Notes: generated by a model from the letters alone, not told the origin. Shown: positions 36,587 through 47,060, counted from the stretch's first letter. The stretch: DNA of 64,000 nucleotides from Rhizobiales bacterium 2SD (GCA_005502805.1 SCMY01000001.1:620001-684000); one strand, 5' to 3'. Made by a program: numbers and translations.

Positions 36587-37173
36587 CAGACCGTCTTCCC
36601 CGCATCCGGCCCGCTCTGGGCGGCCTGTTCGAGAATGAGTTTCTCGGTTTCCTCGACATCGTGCAGCCGCGGCGGCCACTCGCCGGTGCGCAGGCAGATG
36701 ACGCAGCGCGCCACCTCGGCCAGCCCCTGCAGCGTCATCAGCACGCCGGCGATCGGGATCAGCGTCTTGAAATGGTAGAGCGGCGGCCCGCTCGGCGAGT
36801 TCGAGGAATGCTCCTTGATCATCCAGGAGAAGGCCGCGAACTTGTAGCCGGCCCAGGCGAGCGCGATGATGCCGGGGAAGAAGAAGAGGATATAGAGCGC
36901 AAGGTCGAGCCGGGCCTGCGTGCGCGGGCTCCAGCTGCGATAGAGGAAGTCGCCGCGCACATGCGCGTTGCGGGCGAGCGCATAGGGCCCGGCCAGCATG
37001 AACAGCGTGCCGTAGAGGATGTAGCTGACGTCGAAGGCCCACTCGGTCGGCGCCCGCAGCGCATAACGCGAGAACACCTCGTAGCTGATCGCCAGCGTCA
37101 GGATCAGGATCGTCCAGCCGGCGAGCTTGCCGATGGCGGTGTTGAACTTGTCGATCGCGAGGATCAGTTTCAT
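36586..37173 (-). CDS. dctQ: TRAP transporter small permease, DctQ family
   Basis: A 195-residue protein with four transmembrane helices (LAGWTILILTLAISYEVFSR, FDVSYILYGTLFMLAGPYAL, LALYILFFFPGIIALAWAGY and a C-terminal one near TLIPIAGVLMTLQGLAEVAR). It is the small subunit that joins DctM. ATG 37173 is chosen over ATG 37224 because the signal-like MKLILAIDKF start fits the family. The stop overlaps dctM. Confidence 0.92.
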   Translation of the reverse strand: MKLILAIDKFNTAIGKLAGWTILILTLAISYEVFSRYALRAPTEWAFDVSYILYGTLFMLAGPYALARNAHVRGDFLYRSWSPRTQARLDLALYILFFFPGIIALAWAGYKFAAFSWMIKEHSSNSPSGPPLYHFKTLIPIAGVLMTLQGLAEVARCVICLRTGEWPPRLHDVEETEKLILEQAAQSGPDAGKTV

Positions 37174-37262
37174 CCGCGTCCGTCGCCTGCTGTTCCGGGA
37201 TTGGCGAAGAACACCCGCCATCACGGTGATGGCGGGCGCAGCTGTCGTCGAGAGGACGGCCT

Positions 37263-38378
37263 TCAGGTCTTGAAGAAGTGGTTGAAGGCGAGGTCGCGCG
37301 AGGGCTCGTTCAGCCGCTCATAGGACACGGTGCGCTTGACCCAGTCCTTCTGGCTGTCGACCACCTTCTTGAAGAAGGCGTTCTCGGCGCCGAGCTTTTC
37401 CAGCACCTTGTCCCAGGCGGCGAGCTGTGCCTTGAGGATCGCCTCCGGCGTGGCGACCACGTTGACGCCCTTCGAGCGTAGCATCTCCAGATCCTTGGAA
37501 TAGCGATCGAGCGCCTTCCAGTTCATGTCGGATGAGGCGGACTCGCCGGCATATTTCACGATCGCCTTGAGCTCGGGCGAGAGCGCGTCGAACTTGGTCT
37601 TGTTGAACAGCAGTTCGAAGCTCTCCGCTGCCTGATGATAGCTCTGCAGCATGTAGACCTTGGCGACGTCCTGGAAGCCGAGGATCGAATCCGAGGACGG
37701 GTTGTTGAACTCCGCCCCGTCGATGACGCCGCGCTCCAGCGCCGGCACGATCTCGCCACCGGCGAGGATGGTGACGGCCGCGCCCATCTCGCGCATCAGG
37801 TCGGCGGCGAGGCCGACGGTGCGGTATTTCAAGCCCTTGAAGTCGTCGGCAGTCTTCAGCTCCTTCTTGAACCAGCCAAGCGGCTGGCACGGCATCGGCC
37901 CGGAGAAGAAGCCGACCAGATTGAGCTTGAGCTGGTTCTGGACGAGGTCGTTGTAGAGGTCGTAGCCGCCGCCATGGTTCATCCAGCCGAGAAAGTTGGT
38001 GGCGTCCCAGCCCAGGGCCGGCGGCGTGCCGAACAGCGAGAACGCCTTGTTCTTGCCGTACCAATAGGCGGAGACGCCGTGACCGCCGTCGAGGATGCCG
38101 GCTGCGACTGCGTCCTGCATCTGGAAGGCCGGCACGACGGCGCCAGCCGCAAGCACGTCCATCTTCAGGCGGCCGCCGGACATGTCGTTGACGCGCTTGG
38201 CGAAGTCGCCGGCGAATTCGTGGAAGATATCCTTGGTCGGCCAGGTCGACTGGAATTTCCAGGTTACGGTCTGCGCCCGGCTGACCTGCGGCATGGCGAT
38301 GGCGCCGGCGCCGGCAAGGCCCGCCACTTTCAGGAAATTGCGCCGATTGGCGCGCGTCTTCGTCGCTTCGGATGTCAT
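37263..38378 (-). CDS. dctP: TRAP transporter substrate-binding protein, Tat-exported
   Basis: A 371-residue periplasmic binding protein. The N-terminus has a twin-arginine motif (NRRNFLKVAG) and a hydrophobic stretch ending in SRAQT. The DctP core contains WKFQSTWPTKDIFHEFAGDF, LDGGHGVSAYWYGKNKAFSL, and LKYRTVGLAADLMREMGAAV with the conserved Arg that binds the carboxylate of organic acids. It is first in the dctPQM operon, transcribed rightward-to-leftward. The ligand is not known. Confidence 0.92.
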   Translation of the reverse strand: MTSEATKTRANRRNFLKVAGLAGAGAIAMPQVSRAQTVTWKFQSTWPTKDIFHEFAGDFAKRVNDMSGGRLKMDVLAAGAVVPAFQMQDAVAAGILDGGHGVSAYWYGKNKAFSLFGTPPALGWDATNFLGWMNHGGGYDLYNDLVQNQLKLNLVGFFSGPMPCQPLGWFKKELKTADDFKGLKYRTVGLAADLMREMGAAVTILAGGEIVPALERGVIDGAEFNNPSSDSILGFQDVAKVYMLQSYHQAAESFELLFNKTKFDALSPELKAIVKYAGESASSDMNWKALDRYSKDLEMLRSKGVNVVATPEAILKAQLAAWDKVLEKLGAENAFFKKVVDSQKDWVKRTVSYERLNEPSRDLAFNHFFKT

Positions 38379-38595
38379 GGCTCTCTCCCCAGAGGAATGG
38401 CGCCGTTGGTTTCGGCGTCCCTTATCTGCGGCTCTGAAGGCCGTTGGCTCGGAGAGTTCCGGTGGCGCGGGAAGATGGCAAGCGGGGAGGGTCTTGCACT
38501 TTAGTTGCAAGCGGAACGGATAATGCTCTCAACTAGAACGAGTGCTATTCCACTACGGAAATAAACGGCGCGGCCAAGTCCTTGCGCCAAGCAAA

Positions 38596-38622
38596 ACGGC
38601 GCCGCACGAAGTGCGGCGCCGT
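38596..38622 (-). terminator. rho-independent terminator of the DUF6481 gene
   Basis: A perfect 12-bp stem ACGGCGCCGCAC / GTGCGGCGCCGT with loop GAA, followed on the minus strand by TTTTGC. It lies 35 bp past the stop. Confidence 0.85.
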
Positions 38623-38656
38623 GGACGATCGAACAGGTTCGATCGAGAATTCGTGT

Positions 38657-39031
38657 TCAGCGGCGCTTACCGGCGACCCGCATCTCCATGTACTGCACGG
38701 CTTCGAGCAGCACGCGGCGCGGCCGCTCGGCATCGCGCTTGGCCTGCTCGGCCTTGCGCTGCAATTCGCGCTCGGCCTCGGCCTGACGCTCGGCTTCCTC
38801 GCGTGCGGCACGCTCGATCGCGGCAAGACGCTCGGCTTCCAGGCGCTCCGCTTCCTTCTTGGCATCGCGCTCGGCCCGCGCAGCGGCGATCGCCTCACGC
38901 TCGGCCCGACGCTGCACCATCACCGGATCATCCGGCCCGGGGCGCTTCTTGAAGCGCTCGAGCAGGGCCTTCTTCGCATTGGCGGAATTGGCCTGGCGAT
39001 CGGTGAAATGGCGGTCGTTCGGGTTCTTCAA
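38657..39031 (-). CDS. DUF6481 small charged coiled-coil protein
   Basis: A 124-residue highly charged, Glu/Arg/Ala-rich helical protein. The N-terminus MKNPNDRHFTDRQANSANAK and ALLERFKKRPGPDDPVMVQR define DUF6481, typical of Hyphomicrobiales. The rest is a long alpha-helix/coiled coil ending in AVQYMEMRVAGKRR. No catalytic residues and no export signal are present. Function unknown; basic C-terminus suggests nucleic acid or ribosome contact (weak inference). It is adjacent to rpsU on the same strand. Confidence 0.85.
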   Translation of the reverse strand: MKNPNDRHFTDRQANSANAKKALLERFKKRPGPDDPVMVQRRAEREAIAAARAERDAKKEAERLEAERLAAIERAAREEAERQAEAERELQRKAEQAKRDAERPRRVLLEAVQYMEMRVAGKRR

Positions 39032-39113
39032 GGTTGGCCTTCAGGAGTTGCTCGGGCGAGGATGCCGCCCGCGCGCTGCAAATAGGGCAGCTCGCGGGAG
39101 TTTTGTAGTGAAA

Positions 39114-39377
39114 TCAACGCGGGGCCGCTGCGCCAGCAGCGCGGGGCTTCAGCACCTTCGGCTTCGGCGCGGCGATGAGGCCTTCGCGCTGAGCCTGCTT
39201 GCGGGCGAGCTTGCGGGCGCGGCGCACGGCCTCCGCCTTCTCGCGAGCGCGCTGCTCGGACGGCTTCTCATAGGAAGCGCGACGCTTCATCTCGCGAAAC
39301 ACGCCTTCGCGCTGCAATTTCTTCTTGAGAACGCGAATGGCCTGATCGACATTGTTGTCGCGCACGAGAACCTGCAT
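39114..39377 (-). CDS. rpsU: 30S ribosomal protein S21
   Basis: An 87-residue basic protein starting [20 protein letters not shown] with the S21 core [20 protein letters not shown] and a Lys/Arg/Pro/Ala-rich tail of the longer alphaproteobacterial form. It joins the small subunit platform near the 16S 3' end and assists initiation. The start ATG 39377 is chosen by homology. Confidence 0.97.
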   Translation of the reverse strand: MQVLVRDNNVDQAIRVLKKKLQREGVFREMKRRASYEKPSEQRAREKAEAVRRARKLARKQAQREGLIAAPKPKVLKPRAAGAAAPR

Positions 39378-39588
39378 CCGTTGCTCCAGCTTTGCAGGAT
39401 GGAAGGAAAAAGGGTCAGGCTGAGCCCGACCCTTGATGAATTGTGCGCCGCGGTACCAGAATTCAGCGACCTGCGCCAGCCCTAATCGTGTCCCGCCTGG
39501 CGCATACCAAGCCCGCAGCACGTCGACCTCTTGGCACCGCGCGGCGCGCCATGCACCCTTGGGCCACCTCTCGATCGTCTCGGGCACC

Positions 39589-40176
39589 ATGGATCCGCAA
39601 GCCGCCAACGAGCTCTTTCCCCACATCCGCATCGTTGTCGGAATGGTGGTCGGCCTCGGAATCACCCGGCTGCTCACCGGCATCGCCCGGCTGATCCAGC
39701 ATCCCAAGCGTCATCGCCTATCGGCGATCCACCTGCTCTGGGTGTTTTCCCTGCTCGTCGAGCTCGCCTTGTTCTGGTGGTGGGAGTTCGCCATCTCGCG
39801 CATGCCGAGCTTGACCTTTGGCACCTTCGTCTTCCTGATCGGCTACGCGCTGACGCTCTTCCTGCTCTGTGCGCTGCTGTTCCCTGACGATCTCGATGAA
39901 TATGCCGACTACGAGGATTATTTCCTCAACCGTCGGCGCTGGTTCTTCGGGTTGTTCGCGCTGACCTTCATCCTCGATGTCGTCGACACCGCCATCAAAG
40001 GCTCGGAGCGCTGGAGCCATTACAGCGCCGATTATCTCGTCCAGGTCCCACTCGGTCTCGGGTTCTGCCTGTTCGCCTCGCTCTTCGCCGACAAACGCCT
40101 GCAACTGGGAACGGCGCTGCTCCATATCGCCTATCAGGCCTACTGGATCTTCAGAGTCCTCTCGGCGCCGATCTGA
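39589..40176 (+). CDS. hypothetical inner-membrane protein
   Basis: A 195-residue protein with about six hydrophobic segments ([77 protein letters not shown], and two more). There is an acidic loop [13 protein letters not shown] between segments three and four. No family recognised. It precedes proB on the same strand but the 116-bp gap suggests a separate promoter. Confidence 0.75.
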   Translation: MDPQAANELFPHIRIVVGMVVGLGITRLLTGIARLIQHPKRHRLSAIHLLWVFSLLVELALFWWWEFAISRMPSLTFGTFVFLIGYALTLFLLCALLFPDDLDEYADYEDYFLNRRRWFFGLFALTFILDVVDTAIKGSERWSHYSADYLVQVPLGLGFCLFASLFADKRLQLGTALLHIAYQAYWIFRVLSAPI

Positions 40177-40292
40177 GGATCATGCAGCGCCGGGCGCAAC
40201 GGCAATGCGCCTGCACTGCTTTACAACGCCGCCGATTTGGCCAAGGAACGGCCCGGGTGTCATCTTGCCCGCCTTGAAGCCCGGTCCCGCCC

Positions 40293-41432
40293 GTGAACCT
40301 GCCTGCTCTCGACCAGTTCCGCCGCATCGTCGTCAAGGTCGGTTCCTCCCTGCTCGTCGACCGGACGCAAGGGCGCCTGCGCCATGCCTGGCTCGCTGCA
40401 CTGGCCGAGGACCTCGCCGAACTTCACGGCCGCGGCGCCGATGTGCTCGTGGTCTCCTCCGGCGCGATCGCGCTCGGCCGCACCGTTCTGAAGCTGCCGG
40501 CCGGCCCGCTCAGGCTCGAGGAAAGCCAGGCTTCCGCCGCGGTCGGGCAGATCGCCCTCGCCCGCAACTGGGCCGAAGCGCTCGGCCATCACGGCCTCAA
40601 CGCCGGCCAGATCCTGCTCACGCTCGCCGACACCGAGGAGCGCCGACGTTATCTTAACGCGCGCGCAACGTTGGGGCGCCTGCTCGATCTGCGTGCTGTT
40701 CCCGTGATCAACGAAAACGACACGGTCGCCACCTCCGAGATCCGCTATGGCGACAATGACCGGCTCGCCGCTCGCGTCGCCACCATGGCCGGCGCCGACC
40801 TGCTGGTGCTGTTCTCCGACATCGACGGGCTCTACACCGCCCCGCCTTCGTCGAGCCCCGACGCGAAGCACATCCCGGTCATCCCGGCGATCACGTCCAC
40901 GATCGAGGCGATGGCCGGCGGTGCGGCCTCCGAGCTGTCGCGCGGCGGCATGCGCACCAAGATCGAGGCTGGCAAGATCGCGACCGCCGGCGGCGCCCAT
41001 ATGCTGATCGCCGACGGTCGGGCCAAGAACCCGCTGCGCGCCGTCACGCAAGGCGCCCGCTGCTCCTGGTTCCTCAGCGCCTCGACGCCGGCCACCGCCC
41101 GCAAGACCTGGATCGCCGGCTCGCTCGAGCCGCGCGGAACCCTCCATGTCGATGACGGCGCCGCCCGGGCGCTGCGCGGCGGCGCGAGCCTGCTGCCGGT
41201 CGGCGTGACCCGGATCGAAGGCGCCTTCAGCCGCGGCGATGCAGTCATCATCCGCGCCGGCGACGGCAGCGAGCTCGGCCGTGGCCTCGTCGCCTATGAC
41301 GCGGACGAGGCGGTGCGCGTACTCGGCAAGGCCTCGCGCGAGATCGAGGCCGTGCTCGGCTACCCCGGTCGCGCCGAGATGATTCACCGGGACGACATGG
41401 CGCTGCGCCTCGGCTACGATCCGAGCGTGTGA
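40293..41432 (+). CDS. proB: glutamate 5-kinase
   Basis: A 379-residue enzyme. The amino-acid kinase domain (1-265) contains [28 protein letters not shown] and [10 protein letters not shown], plus [12 protein letters not shown]-terminal PUA domain follows ([20 protein letters not shown]). It phosphorylates glutamate in the first step of proline synthesis and is feedback-inhibited by proline in the family. GTG start. In many relatives obgE precedes proB; here the upstream gene is a hypothetical membrane protein. Confidence 0.96.
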   Translation: MNLPALDQFRRIVVKVGSSLLVDRTQGRLRHAWLAALAEDLAELHGRGADVLVVSSGAIALGRTVLKLPAGPLRLEESQASAAVGQIALARNWAEALGHHGLNAGQILLTLADTEERRRYLNARATLGRLLDLRAVPVINENDTVATSEIRYGDNDRLAARVATMAGADLLVLFSDIDGLYTAPPSSSPDAKHIPVIPAITSTIEAMAGGAASELSRGGMRTKIEAGKIATAGGAHMLIADGRAKNPLRAVTQGARCSWFLSASTPATARKTWIAGSLEPRGTLHVDDGAARALRGGASLLPVGVTRIEGAFSRGDAVIIRAGDGSELGRGLVAYDADEAVRVLGKASREIEAVLGYPGRAEMIHRDDMALRLGYDPSV

Positions 41433-41450
41433 GGAAACATCAGGCCTGCG

Positions 41451-42758
41451 ATGACCAGCGAAAGCGCCAGGCGCGTCCCCGCGCCCGACAATGAAAACGG
41501 CGACGTCGCCGCGCTGATGCGCGGGCTCGGCCGGGGCGCTCGCGCCGCGGCGCGCCAGGTCGGCACCGTGTCGGCAGAGCGACGCGACGAGGCCCTCGCC
41601 GCGATGGCCGTGGCCCTGCGCCACCGTGTTCCAGCGATCCTCGCCGCCAACCGGCAGGATCTCGCCGACGCACGCGACGCCGGTCTCGCGCCCTCCTTCA
41701 TCGACCGCCTCGCTTTGGATGAAGCACGCCTCGAAGCAATCGCCCAGGCCGTCGCCGACATCGCCGCCCTGCCCGATCCGGTCGGCAAGGTGCTGGCGAG
41801 CTGGACGCAGCCCAACGGCCTCGTCTTCGAGCGCGTCGCAACCCCGCTCGGCGTCGTCGCCGTGATCTTCGAGAGCCGCCCCAACGTCACCGCCGATGCC
41901 GGCGCGCTCTGCCTGAAGAGCGGCAATGTCGCGATCCTGCGCGCCGGCTCCGACAGCTTCCGCAGCTCCAGCGAGATCGCCGCCGCGATGCAGGACGGTC
42001 TCGCTGCCGCCGGCCTGCCGCGCGAGGCGATCCAGCTCGTGCCGAGCCGCGACCGCGCCGCCGTCGGCGAGATCCTCAAAGGCCTCGACGGGAATGTCGA
42101 CGTGGTTGTGCCACGCGGCGGCAAGAGCCTGGTGGCGCGCGTCCAGCAGGAGGCGCGCGTGCCCGTCTTCGCCCATCTCGAGGGCAACAACCACGTCTAT
42201 GTCCATGCTGACGCCGATCTCGCCATGGCCCGCGCGATCCTGCTCAACGCCAAGCTGCGCCGCACCGGCGTCTGCGGCGCCGCCGAGACTCTCTTGGTCG
42301 ACGAAGCCTGCGCTGCAACGCATCTGAAGCCGCTGGTCACCGCCTTGCTCGACGAAGGCTGCGCCGTGCGCGGCGACGCGGCGACGCGCGCGGCCGACCC
42401 TCGGGTCACGCCCGCGGCCGAGGAGGATTGGCGCACCGAATATCTCGACCGCATCATCGCGGTTAAGGTGGTGCCTGGTCTCGACGCCGCGATCGCCCAT
42501 GTCGAGACCTACGGGTCGCACCATACCGATGCGATCGTGACGGCGGACGAAGCCGCGGCCGATCGCTTCCTCGCCGAGGTCGATTCCGCGATCGTGCTGC
42601 ACAACGCCTCCACCCAGTTCGCCGATGGTGGCGAGTTCGGCTTCGGTGCCGAGATCGGTATCGCCACTGGCCGCATGCATGCGCGTGGCCCCGTCGGCGT
42701 CGAGCAGCTCTGCTCCTTCAAATACCGGGTCCATGGCCGGGGTCAGGTCCGCCCGTGA
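41451..42758 (+). CDS. proA: glutamate-5-semialdehyde dehydrogenase
   Basis: A 435-residue aldehyde-dehydrogenase-fold enzyme. The catalytic Cys lies in [14 protein letters not shown], and conserved segments [20 protein letters not shown] and [20 protein letters not shown] are present. The C-terminus has [20 protein letters not shown]. It reduces glutamyl phosphate to glutamate semialdehyde with NADPH in proline synthesis. It follows proB by 18 bp, and its stop overlaps the nadD start. Confidence 0.97.
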   Translation: MTSESARRVPAPDNENGDVAALMRGLGRGARAAARQVGTVSAERRDEALAAMAVALRHRVPAILAANRQDLADARDAGLAPSFIDRLALDEARLEAIAQAVADIAALPDPVGKVLASWTQPNGLVFERVATPLGVVAVIFESRPNVTADAGALCLKSGNVAILRAGSDSFRSSSEIAAAMQDGLAAAGLPREAIQLVPSRDRAAVGEILKGLDGNVDVVVPRGGKSLVARVQQEARVPVFAHLEGNNHVYVHADADLAMARAILLNAKLRRTGVCGAAETLLVDEACAATHLKPLVTALLDEGCAVRGDAATRAADPRVTPAAEEDWRTEYLDRIIAVKVVPGLDAAIAHVETYGSHHTDAIVTADEAAADRFLAEVDSAIVLHNASTQFADGGEFGFGAEIGIATGRMHARGPVGVEQLCSFKYRVHGRGQVRP

Positions 42759-43366
42759 GCTCCGAAGAGCTGCGCCTGCCGCCGCACGCCCCCGGTCTGC
42801 GCATCGGGTTGTTCGGCGGCACTTTCAACCCGGCCCATGACGGTCACCGTATGGCGAGCCTGACGGCGTTGCGCCGGCTCCAGCTCGACCGGGTCTGGTG
42901 GCTGGTCACGCCCGGCAACCCGCTGAAGGACAACCACGCTTTGCCGCCGCTGACGCAGCGCATCGCTCAGGCTCGCGCGCTTGCCGACCACAGCCACATC
43001 CACGTCACCGGCATCGAGGCGACCCTGCGCACCCGCTATACCGCCGACACGTTGCGCCAGCTCAAGCGCCGCTGCCCCGGCGTACGCTTCGTCTGGATCA
43101 TGGGCTCGGACAATCTGGCGAATTTCCATCGCTGGAACGAATGGCGCACCATCGCCCGCATGATGCCGATCGCAGTCATCGACCGCCCGGGCTCGACCCA
43201 TCGCTCGATCGCCTCGCCCGCCGCCAACTGGATGGCGCGCTGGCGCCTGTCGGAGAATCAGGGCGCTGCGCTGCCGGTGCGCACCCCGCCGGCCTGGATC
43301 TTCCTGCACGGCCGGCGTTCCGATCTGTCCTCGACCTATCTGCGCGAGCTCGCCGAAACCAATTGA
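42755..43366 (+). CDS. nadD: nicotinate-nucleotide adenylyltransferase
   Basis: A 203-residue nucleotidyltransferase with the [17 protein letters not shown]-binding loop near residues 15-28, [13 protein letters not shown], and the SSTYLREL motif at the C-terminus. It converts nicotinate mononucleotide to deamido-NAD. GTG 42755 overlaps the proA stop (GTGA), so translation is coupled. Confidence 0.96.
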   Translation: MSSEELRLPPHAPGLRIGLFGGTFNPAHDGHRMASLTALRRLQLDRVWWLVTPGNPLKDNHALPPLTQRIAQARALADHSHIHVTGIEATLRTRYTADTLRQLKRRCPGVRFVWIMGSDNLANFHRWNEWRTIARMMPIAVIDRPGSTHRSIASPAANWMARWRLSENQGAALPVRTPPAWIFLHGRRSDLSSTYLRELAETN

Positions 43367-43405
43367 ATTCGACCCCTCCGGCGCTTAAATTGGGGTGGTC
43401 GCGCC

Positions 43406-43846
43406 GTGAGCGCGTCGTCACGTGAGGATACGGCACTGAACCGTCAATCCATCGGCGAAGCCGGCACCGAGCCGCTTCCCCCGCCTGCCATGAGCGAGAA
43501 CCCCGCCGCGAGCAGCATCGCGCTTGCCCTGCAGGTCCTGGACGACATGAAGGCCGAGGACGCCACCGTGATCGACCTCGTCGGCAAGACCTCGCTCGCG
43601 GATGCCATGATCATCGCCTCCGGCCGGGTCAATCGCCACGTCGCCTCGATCGCCGAGAGCCTCGTGGAGGCCTTCAAGAAGGCCGGCCACGAGACGCCGA
43701 AAGTCGAGGGTTTCCCGGCATGTGACTGGGTGCTGATCGACACCGGCGATCTGATCATCCACATCTTCCGACCGGAAGTGCGCCAGTTCTACAATCTCGA
43801 GAAGATGTGGGGCGCCGACCGGCCGCGCGAACGCCTCGTCGGCTAA
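43406..43846 (+). CDS. rsfS: ribosome silencing factor
   Basis: A 146-residue RsfS/YbeB/DUF143 protein. Core features are VLDDMKAEDATVIDLVGKTS, DAMIIASGRVNRHVASIAES, GFPACDWVLIDTGDLIIHIF, and RQFYNLEKMWG. RsfS binds L14 and prevents joining of the subunits under starvation. ATG 43490 (MSENPAASSIAL) is an alternative start that would remove 28 poorly conserved residues; GTG 43406 gives the longer form. It lies 39 bp after nadD. Confidence 0.93.
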   Translation: MSASSREDTALNRQSIGEAGTEPLPPPAMSENPAASSIALALQVLDDMKAEDATVIDLVGKTSLADAMIIASGRVNRHVASIAESLVEAFKKAGHETPKVEGFPACDWVLIDTGDLIIHIFRPEVRQFYNLEKMWGADRPRERLVG

Positions 43847-43858
43847 AGCCGGTTTCTC

Positions 43859-44341
43859 ATGCGCCTGTCGCTCATCGCGGTCGGCCGTCTCAAGGACGGG
43901 CCGGAGCGCGATCTCTGCGCCCGCTACCAGGAGCGCGCGCAGGGCCTTGTCCGCGGGCTCGGCCTGAGCGGCCCGGAGGTGGTCGAACTCGCCGAAGGGC
44001 GTGGTCGCCGCACCGAGGACCGACGGCGCGAGGAAGCCAAGCTCATTCTTGAGCGCTTGCCGCCCTCCGGCCTCGTCATCGCGCTGGACGAACGTGGCAA
44101 GAGCATCGACAGCGATACTTTTGCGGGCCGCCTCGTGACGGCACGCGACGCCGGGACGCCCGCGGCGACCTTGCTGATCGGCGGGGCCGACGGGCTCGAT
44201 GCGCAATTGCGCGAGCGCGCCGCGCTGGTGCTCTCCTTCGGGGCCTTGACCATTCCGCACCAGATCGTCCGGGTGCTCGTACTCGAGCAGCTCTATCGGG
44301 CAATGACGATCATGGCCGGACACCCCTATCATCGCGCATGA
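43859..44341 (+). CDS. rlmH: 23S rRNA pseudouridine-1915 N3-methyltransferase
   Basis: A 160-residue SPOUT methyltransferase starting MRLSLIAVGRLKDGPERDLC. The SAM-binding knot includes LLIGGADGLDAQLRERAALV, SFGALTIPHQIVRVLVLEQL and the terminal AMTIMAGHPYHRA. It methylates pseudouridine 1915 in helix 69. The stop overlaps the start of the EnvC-like gene (ATGA). Confidence 0.96.
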   Translation: MRLSLIAVGRLKDGPERDLCARYQERAQGLVRGLGLSGPEVVELAEGRGRRTEDRRREEAKLILERLPPSGLVIALDERGKSIDSDTFAGRLVTARDAGTPAATLLIGGADGLDAQLRERAALVLSFGALTIPHQIVRVLVLEQLYRAMTIMAGHPYHRA

Positions 44342-45705
44342 CTCGCCGCCCCCGGTTGATTCGGATCTCTCGCGCACTCCGGCCCTGGTCGGCGCTGGTT
44401 TGCGCGTGCCTGTCAGCCGGAAGCGCCCTCGCTCAACCAGCTCCCACCCCCGAATCGGAGCAGCCCGCCCGCGAGAACGAGCAGAAGCGCGAAGAAAAGC
44501 GCGCCCGTGAGATCGAGCTCAAGGCCATCGAGGAACGTCTCGCCGGCAATGCCGAGGCCCGCGCCAAACTCGAAGCCGAGATCGCCGGCATCCGCGCCGA
44601 CAGGACCAAGCTCAACCAGGCACTGCTCGACACTACCGCGCGAACGCAAGCCGCCGAAGGCCGCATCGCCGGGCTCGAACAGCGCCTCTCCTTGCTGCAG
44701 ACCAGCGAGACCGCGATCCGGCGCTCGCTGGACAGCCGGCGCGGCCTGATCGGCGAGGTGCTGGCCGCGCTCCAGCGCATCGGCCGTCGCCCGCCACCGG
44801 CTGTGCTGGTCCGGCCGGAGGACATCCTCGAAGCGGTGCGCGCCTCGATGCTGCTCGGCGCGGTCGTGCCCGATCTGCGTCAGGAGATCACGGTCCTCGG
44901 CACCGATCTCGCCGAGCTGGTGCGTTTGCGCGAAGCTATCGCCGGTGAGCGCAAGGCTATCGCCGGCGAGATGGAAGGACTGGCGGGCGAGCGTCAGCGC
45001 CTCGCCTCGCTGATCGAGGCCAGGCGCGCCCGCGAGGCCAGCGCCGCTCAGGACATCGAATCTCAACGCGCCGCCGGCGGCGAACTCGCCGCACAGGCGA
45101 AAACCCTGCGTGATCTCGTCGAACGCATCGAGAAGGACATTTCCGCCGCTAACCGCGCCGCGGAGGCAGCCCGTCGCGCACTCGAAGCCGAGACACAGGA
45201 GCAGCGCCAGCGCATGGCTCAGCTCGCCTTCCGCGACCCCGCCCGGCTCGCCCCCAAGGCAGCCTTCCAGGAATTGCGCGGAATGCTGCCCTTGCCGGTC
45301 GCCGGTTCACAATTGCGTGGATTTGGCGCCACGGACGAGGTTGGAACGGCAACCCGCGGAATTTCGCTCTCGACCAGGCAAAATGCCGTGGTTTCGTCAC
45401 CTTCCGATGGCTGGGTGGTCTATGCGGGACCGTTCCGCTCCTTTGGCCAACTCTTGATCCTCAATGCCGGCAATGGTTACTATATTCTCCTGGCGGGCAT
45501 GCAGCGCATCGATGTGTCGTTGAACCAGTTTGTGCTGGCCGGAGAGCCGGTTGCGGTGATGGGCGAGACTGCGGAAGCGGCCGCGACGAATGTGGGAGCG
45601 GGAACCGGGGAGCCGGTTCTCTATATCGAGTTCAGGAAAGACGGCGTCTCGATCGACCCGACGCCGTGGTGGACGAAATCGCAAGGCGAAAAGGTTCGCG
45701 GATGA
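44338..45705 (+). CDS. EnvC-like murein hydrolase activator (degenerate LytM)
   Basis: A 455-residue exported protein. A signal peptide (to about residue 33, ALAQPAP) precedes about 270 residues of coiled coil (many Arg/Glu heptads), then a LytM domain from about 340 (SSPSDGWVVYAGPF, LLILNAGNGYYILLAGM). The zinc-binding His residues of active LytM enzymes are missing: the usual H-x-H region reads YYILLAGM. Like E. coli EnvC, it should activate amidases at the septum rather than cut. ATG 44338 overlaps the rlmH stop, and its stop overlaps ctpA. Confidence 0.88.
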   Translation: MTRRPRLIRISRALRPWSALVCACLSAGSALAQPAPTPESEQPARENEQKREEKRAREIELKAIEERLAGNAEARAKLEAEIAGIRADRTKLNQALLDTTARTQAAEGRIAGLEQRLSLLQTSETAIRRSLDSRRGLIGEVLAALQRIGRRPPPAVLVRPEDILEAVRASMLLGAVVPDLRQEITVLGTDLAELVRLREAIAGERKAIAGEMEGLAGERQRLASLIEARRAREASAAQDIESQRAAGGELAAQAKTLRDLVERIEKDISAANRAAEAARRALEAETQEQRQRMAQLAFRDPARLAPKAAFQELRGMLPLPVAGSQLRGFGATDEVGTATRGISLSTRQNAVVSSPSDGWVVYAGPFRSFGQLLILNAGNGYYILLAGMQRIDVSLNQFVLAGEPVAVMGETAEAAATNVGAGTGEPVLYIEFRKDGVSIDPTPWWTKSQGEKVRG

Positions 45706-47060
45706 TGCGCAAGGTTTCTCTCGTTCTGGCTGGCGCCATCGCTGGCGCGGGTCTCACCGGTGTGGTGACCCAGACCAAGCTGCTCTCCTCGACCAGCGCG
45801 GTCGCGGCCTCGGCCGAGGTCTATCGCAGCCTCAATCTGTTCGGCGACATCTTCGAGAAGATCCGCACTGACTATGTCGAGAAGCCGGATGAGCAGAAGC
45901 TGATCGAGGCCGCCATCAACGGCATGGTCTCCTCGCTCGATCCGCATTCGGCCTATCTCGACGCCAAGAGCTTCCGCGACATGGATATCGACATGCGCGG
46001 CCAGTTCGGCGGGCTCGGCATCGAGGTCACCATGGAGAACGAGGTCCTCAAGGTCGCCAAGCCGATCCGTGACACGCCCGCCTCCAAGGCTGGCATCCTG
46101 GCCGGCGACATCATCCGCAAGATCGACAATGACGAGGTCAAGGGCCTCAGCCTGAATCAGGCCGTCGAGAAGATGCGCGGCATCATCAACACGCAGGTCA
46201 AGCTGACGATCGAGCGCACCGGCAAGACCGAGCCGCTGGAATTCACCCTCACCCGGTCCAACATCGTCGTCCCCGCGGTGGAAGAGCGCGTCGAGGGCGA
46301 TGTCGGCTATATCCGCATCGGCACTTTCAGCGAGCAGACCTATGAGGGCCTGCGCAAGGCGCTCGACAAGGTCAATGCCGAGATCGGCGTCGACAAGCTC
46401 AAGGGCTACGTCATCGACCTGCGCAACAATCGCGGCGGGCGCCTCGACCAGTCGGTGCTGGTCTCCGACGCTTTCCTCGAGCGCGGCAAGATCGTCTCCA
46501 CGCGTGGCCGCAACGCCGAGGAGACCCAGGTCTTCAACGCCAAGTCCGGCGACCTGACCAAGGGCAAGCCCGTGGTCGTCCTGATCAACGGCTCCTCGGC
46601 TTCCGCCGCCGAGATCGTCGCCGGCGCCTTGCAGGACCACAAGCGCGCCACCGTCATGGGCTCGCGCTCCTTCGGCAAGGGTTCGGTGCAGACCGTCATC
46701 CGCCTCGGCGACAATGGCGGCCTGCGCCTGACCACGGCGCGCTACTACACCCCGTCTGGCAACTCGATCCAGGCCAAGGGCATCACGCCCGATATCGAGA
46801 TCATCCAGGACGTGCCGGCCGAGTTGAAGGACAAGGTCGAGAACAAGGGCGAGGCCTCGCTCAAGGGCCATCTGCGCAATGGCGACGGCAAGGAAGAACA
46901 GGCCGGGTCGCCGTCCTATGTTCCGATCGACCCCGCCAAGGACACCCAGCTCGCCGCGGCGCTCAATCTGCTGCGCGGCAAGAAGGACGTGGCCCTGCCG
47001 GCCAACCCGGCGCCCGCCCCGACCCCGGCCCCCACGCCCGAGGCTGGGAAGTCCAACTGA
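45702..47060 (+). CDS. ctpA: C-terminal processing peptidase, S41 family
   Basis: A 452-residue exported protease. A signal peptide (MMRKVSLVLAGAIAGAGLTG) is followed by a PDZ domain (about 95-170, GLGIEVTMENEVLKVAKPIR) and a tail-specific protease domain with Ser in NGSSASAAEIVAGAL and Lys in RSFGKGSVQTVIRL. A Pro/Ala-rich tail ends the protein. It processes periplasmic proteins at their C-terminus. ATG 45702 overlaps the EnvC-like stop (ATGA). Confidence 0.94.
   Translation: MMRKVSLVLAGAIAGAGLTGVVTQTKLLSSTSAVAASAEVYRSLNLFGDIFEKIRTDYVEKPDEQKLIEAAINGMVSSLDPHSAYLDAKSFRDMDIDMRGQFGGLGIEVTMENEVLKVAKPIRDTPASKAGILAGDIIRKIDNDEVKGLSLNQAVEKMRGIINTQVKLTIERTGKTEPLEFTLTRSNIVVPAVEERVEGDVGYIRIGTFSEQTYEGLRKALDKVNAEIGVDKLKGYVIDLRNNRGGRLDQSVLVSDAFLERGKIVSTRGRNAEETQVFNAKSGDLTKGKPVVVLINGSSASAAEIVAGALQDHKRATVMGSRSFGKGSVQTVIRLGDNGGLRLTTARYYTPSGNSIQAKGITPDIEIIQDVPAELKDKVENKGEASLKGHLRNGDGKEEQAGSPSYVPIDPAKDTQLAAALNLLRGKKDVALPANPAPAPTPAPTPEAGKSN

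Noticed and set aside
40260..42734. An 824-codon open frame opposite proB and proA
   Set aside because: Antisense shadow of two clear housekeeping genes, with low-complexity composition.
44338..45705. Active M23 endopeptidase for the EnvC-like protein
   Set aside because: The zinc-binding His motif is missing, so an activator role is more likely.
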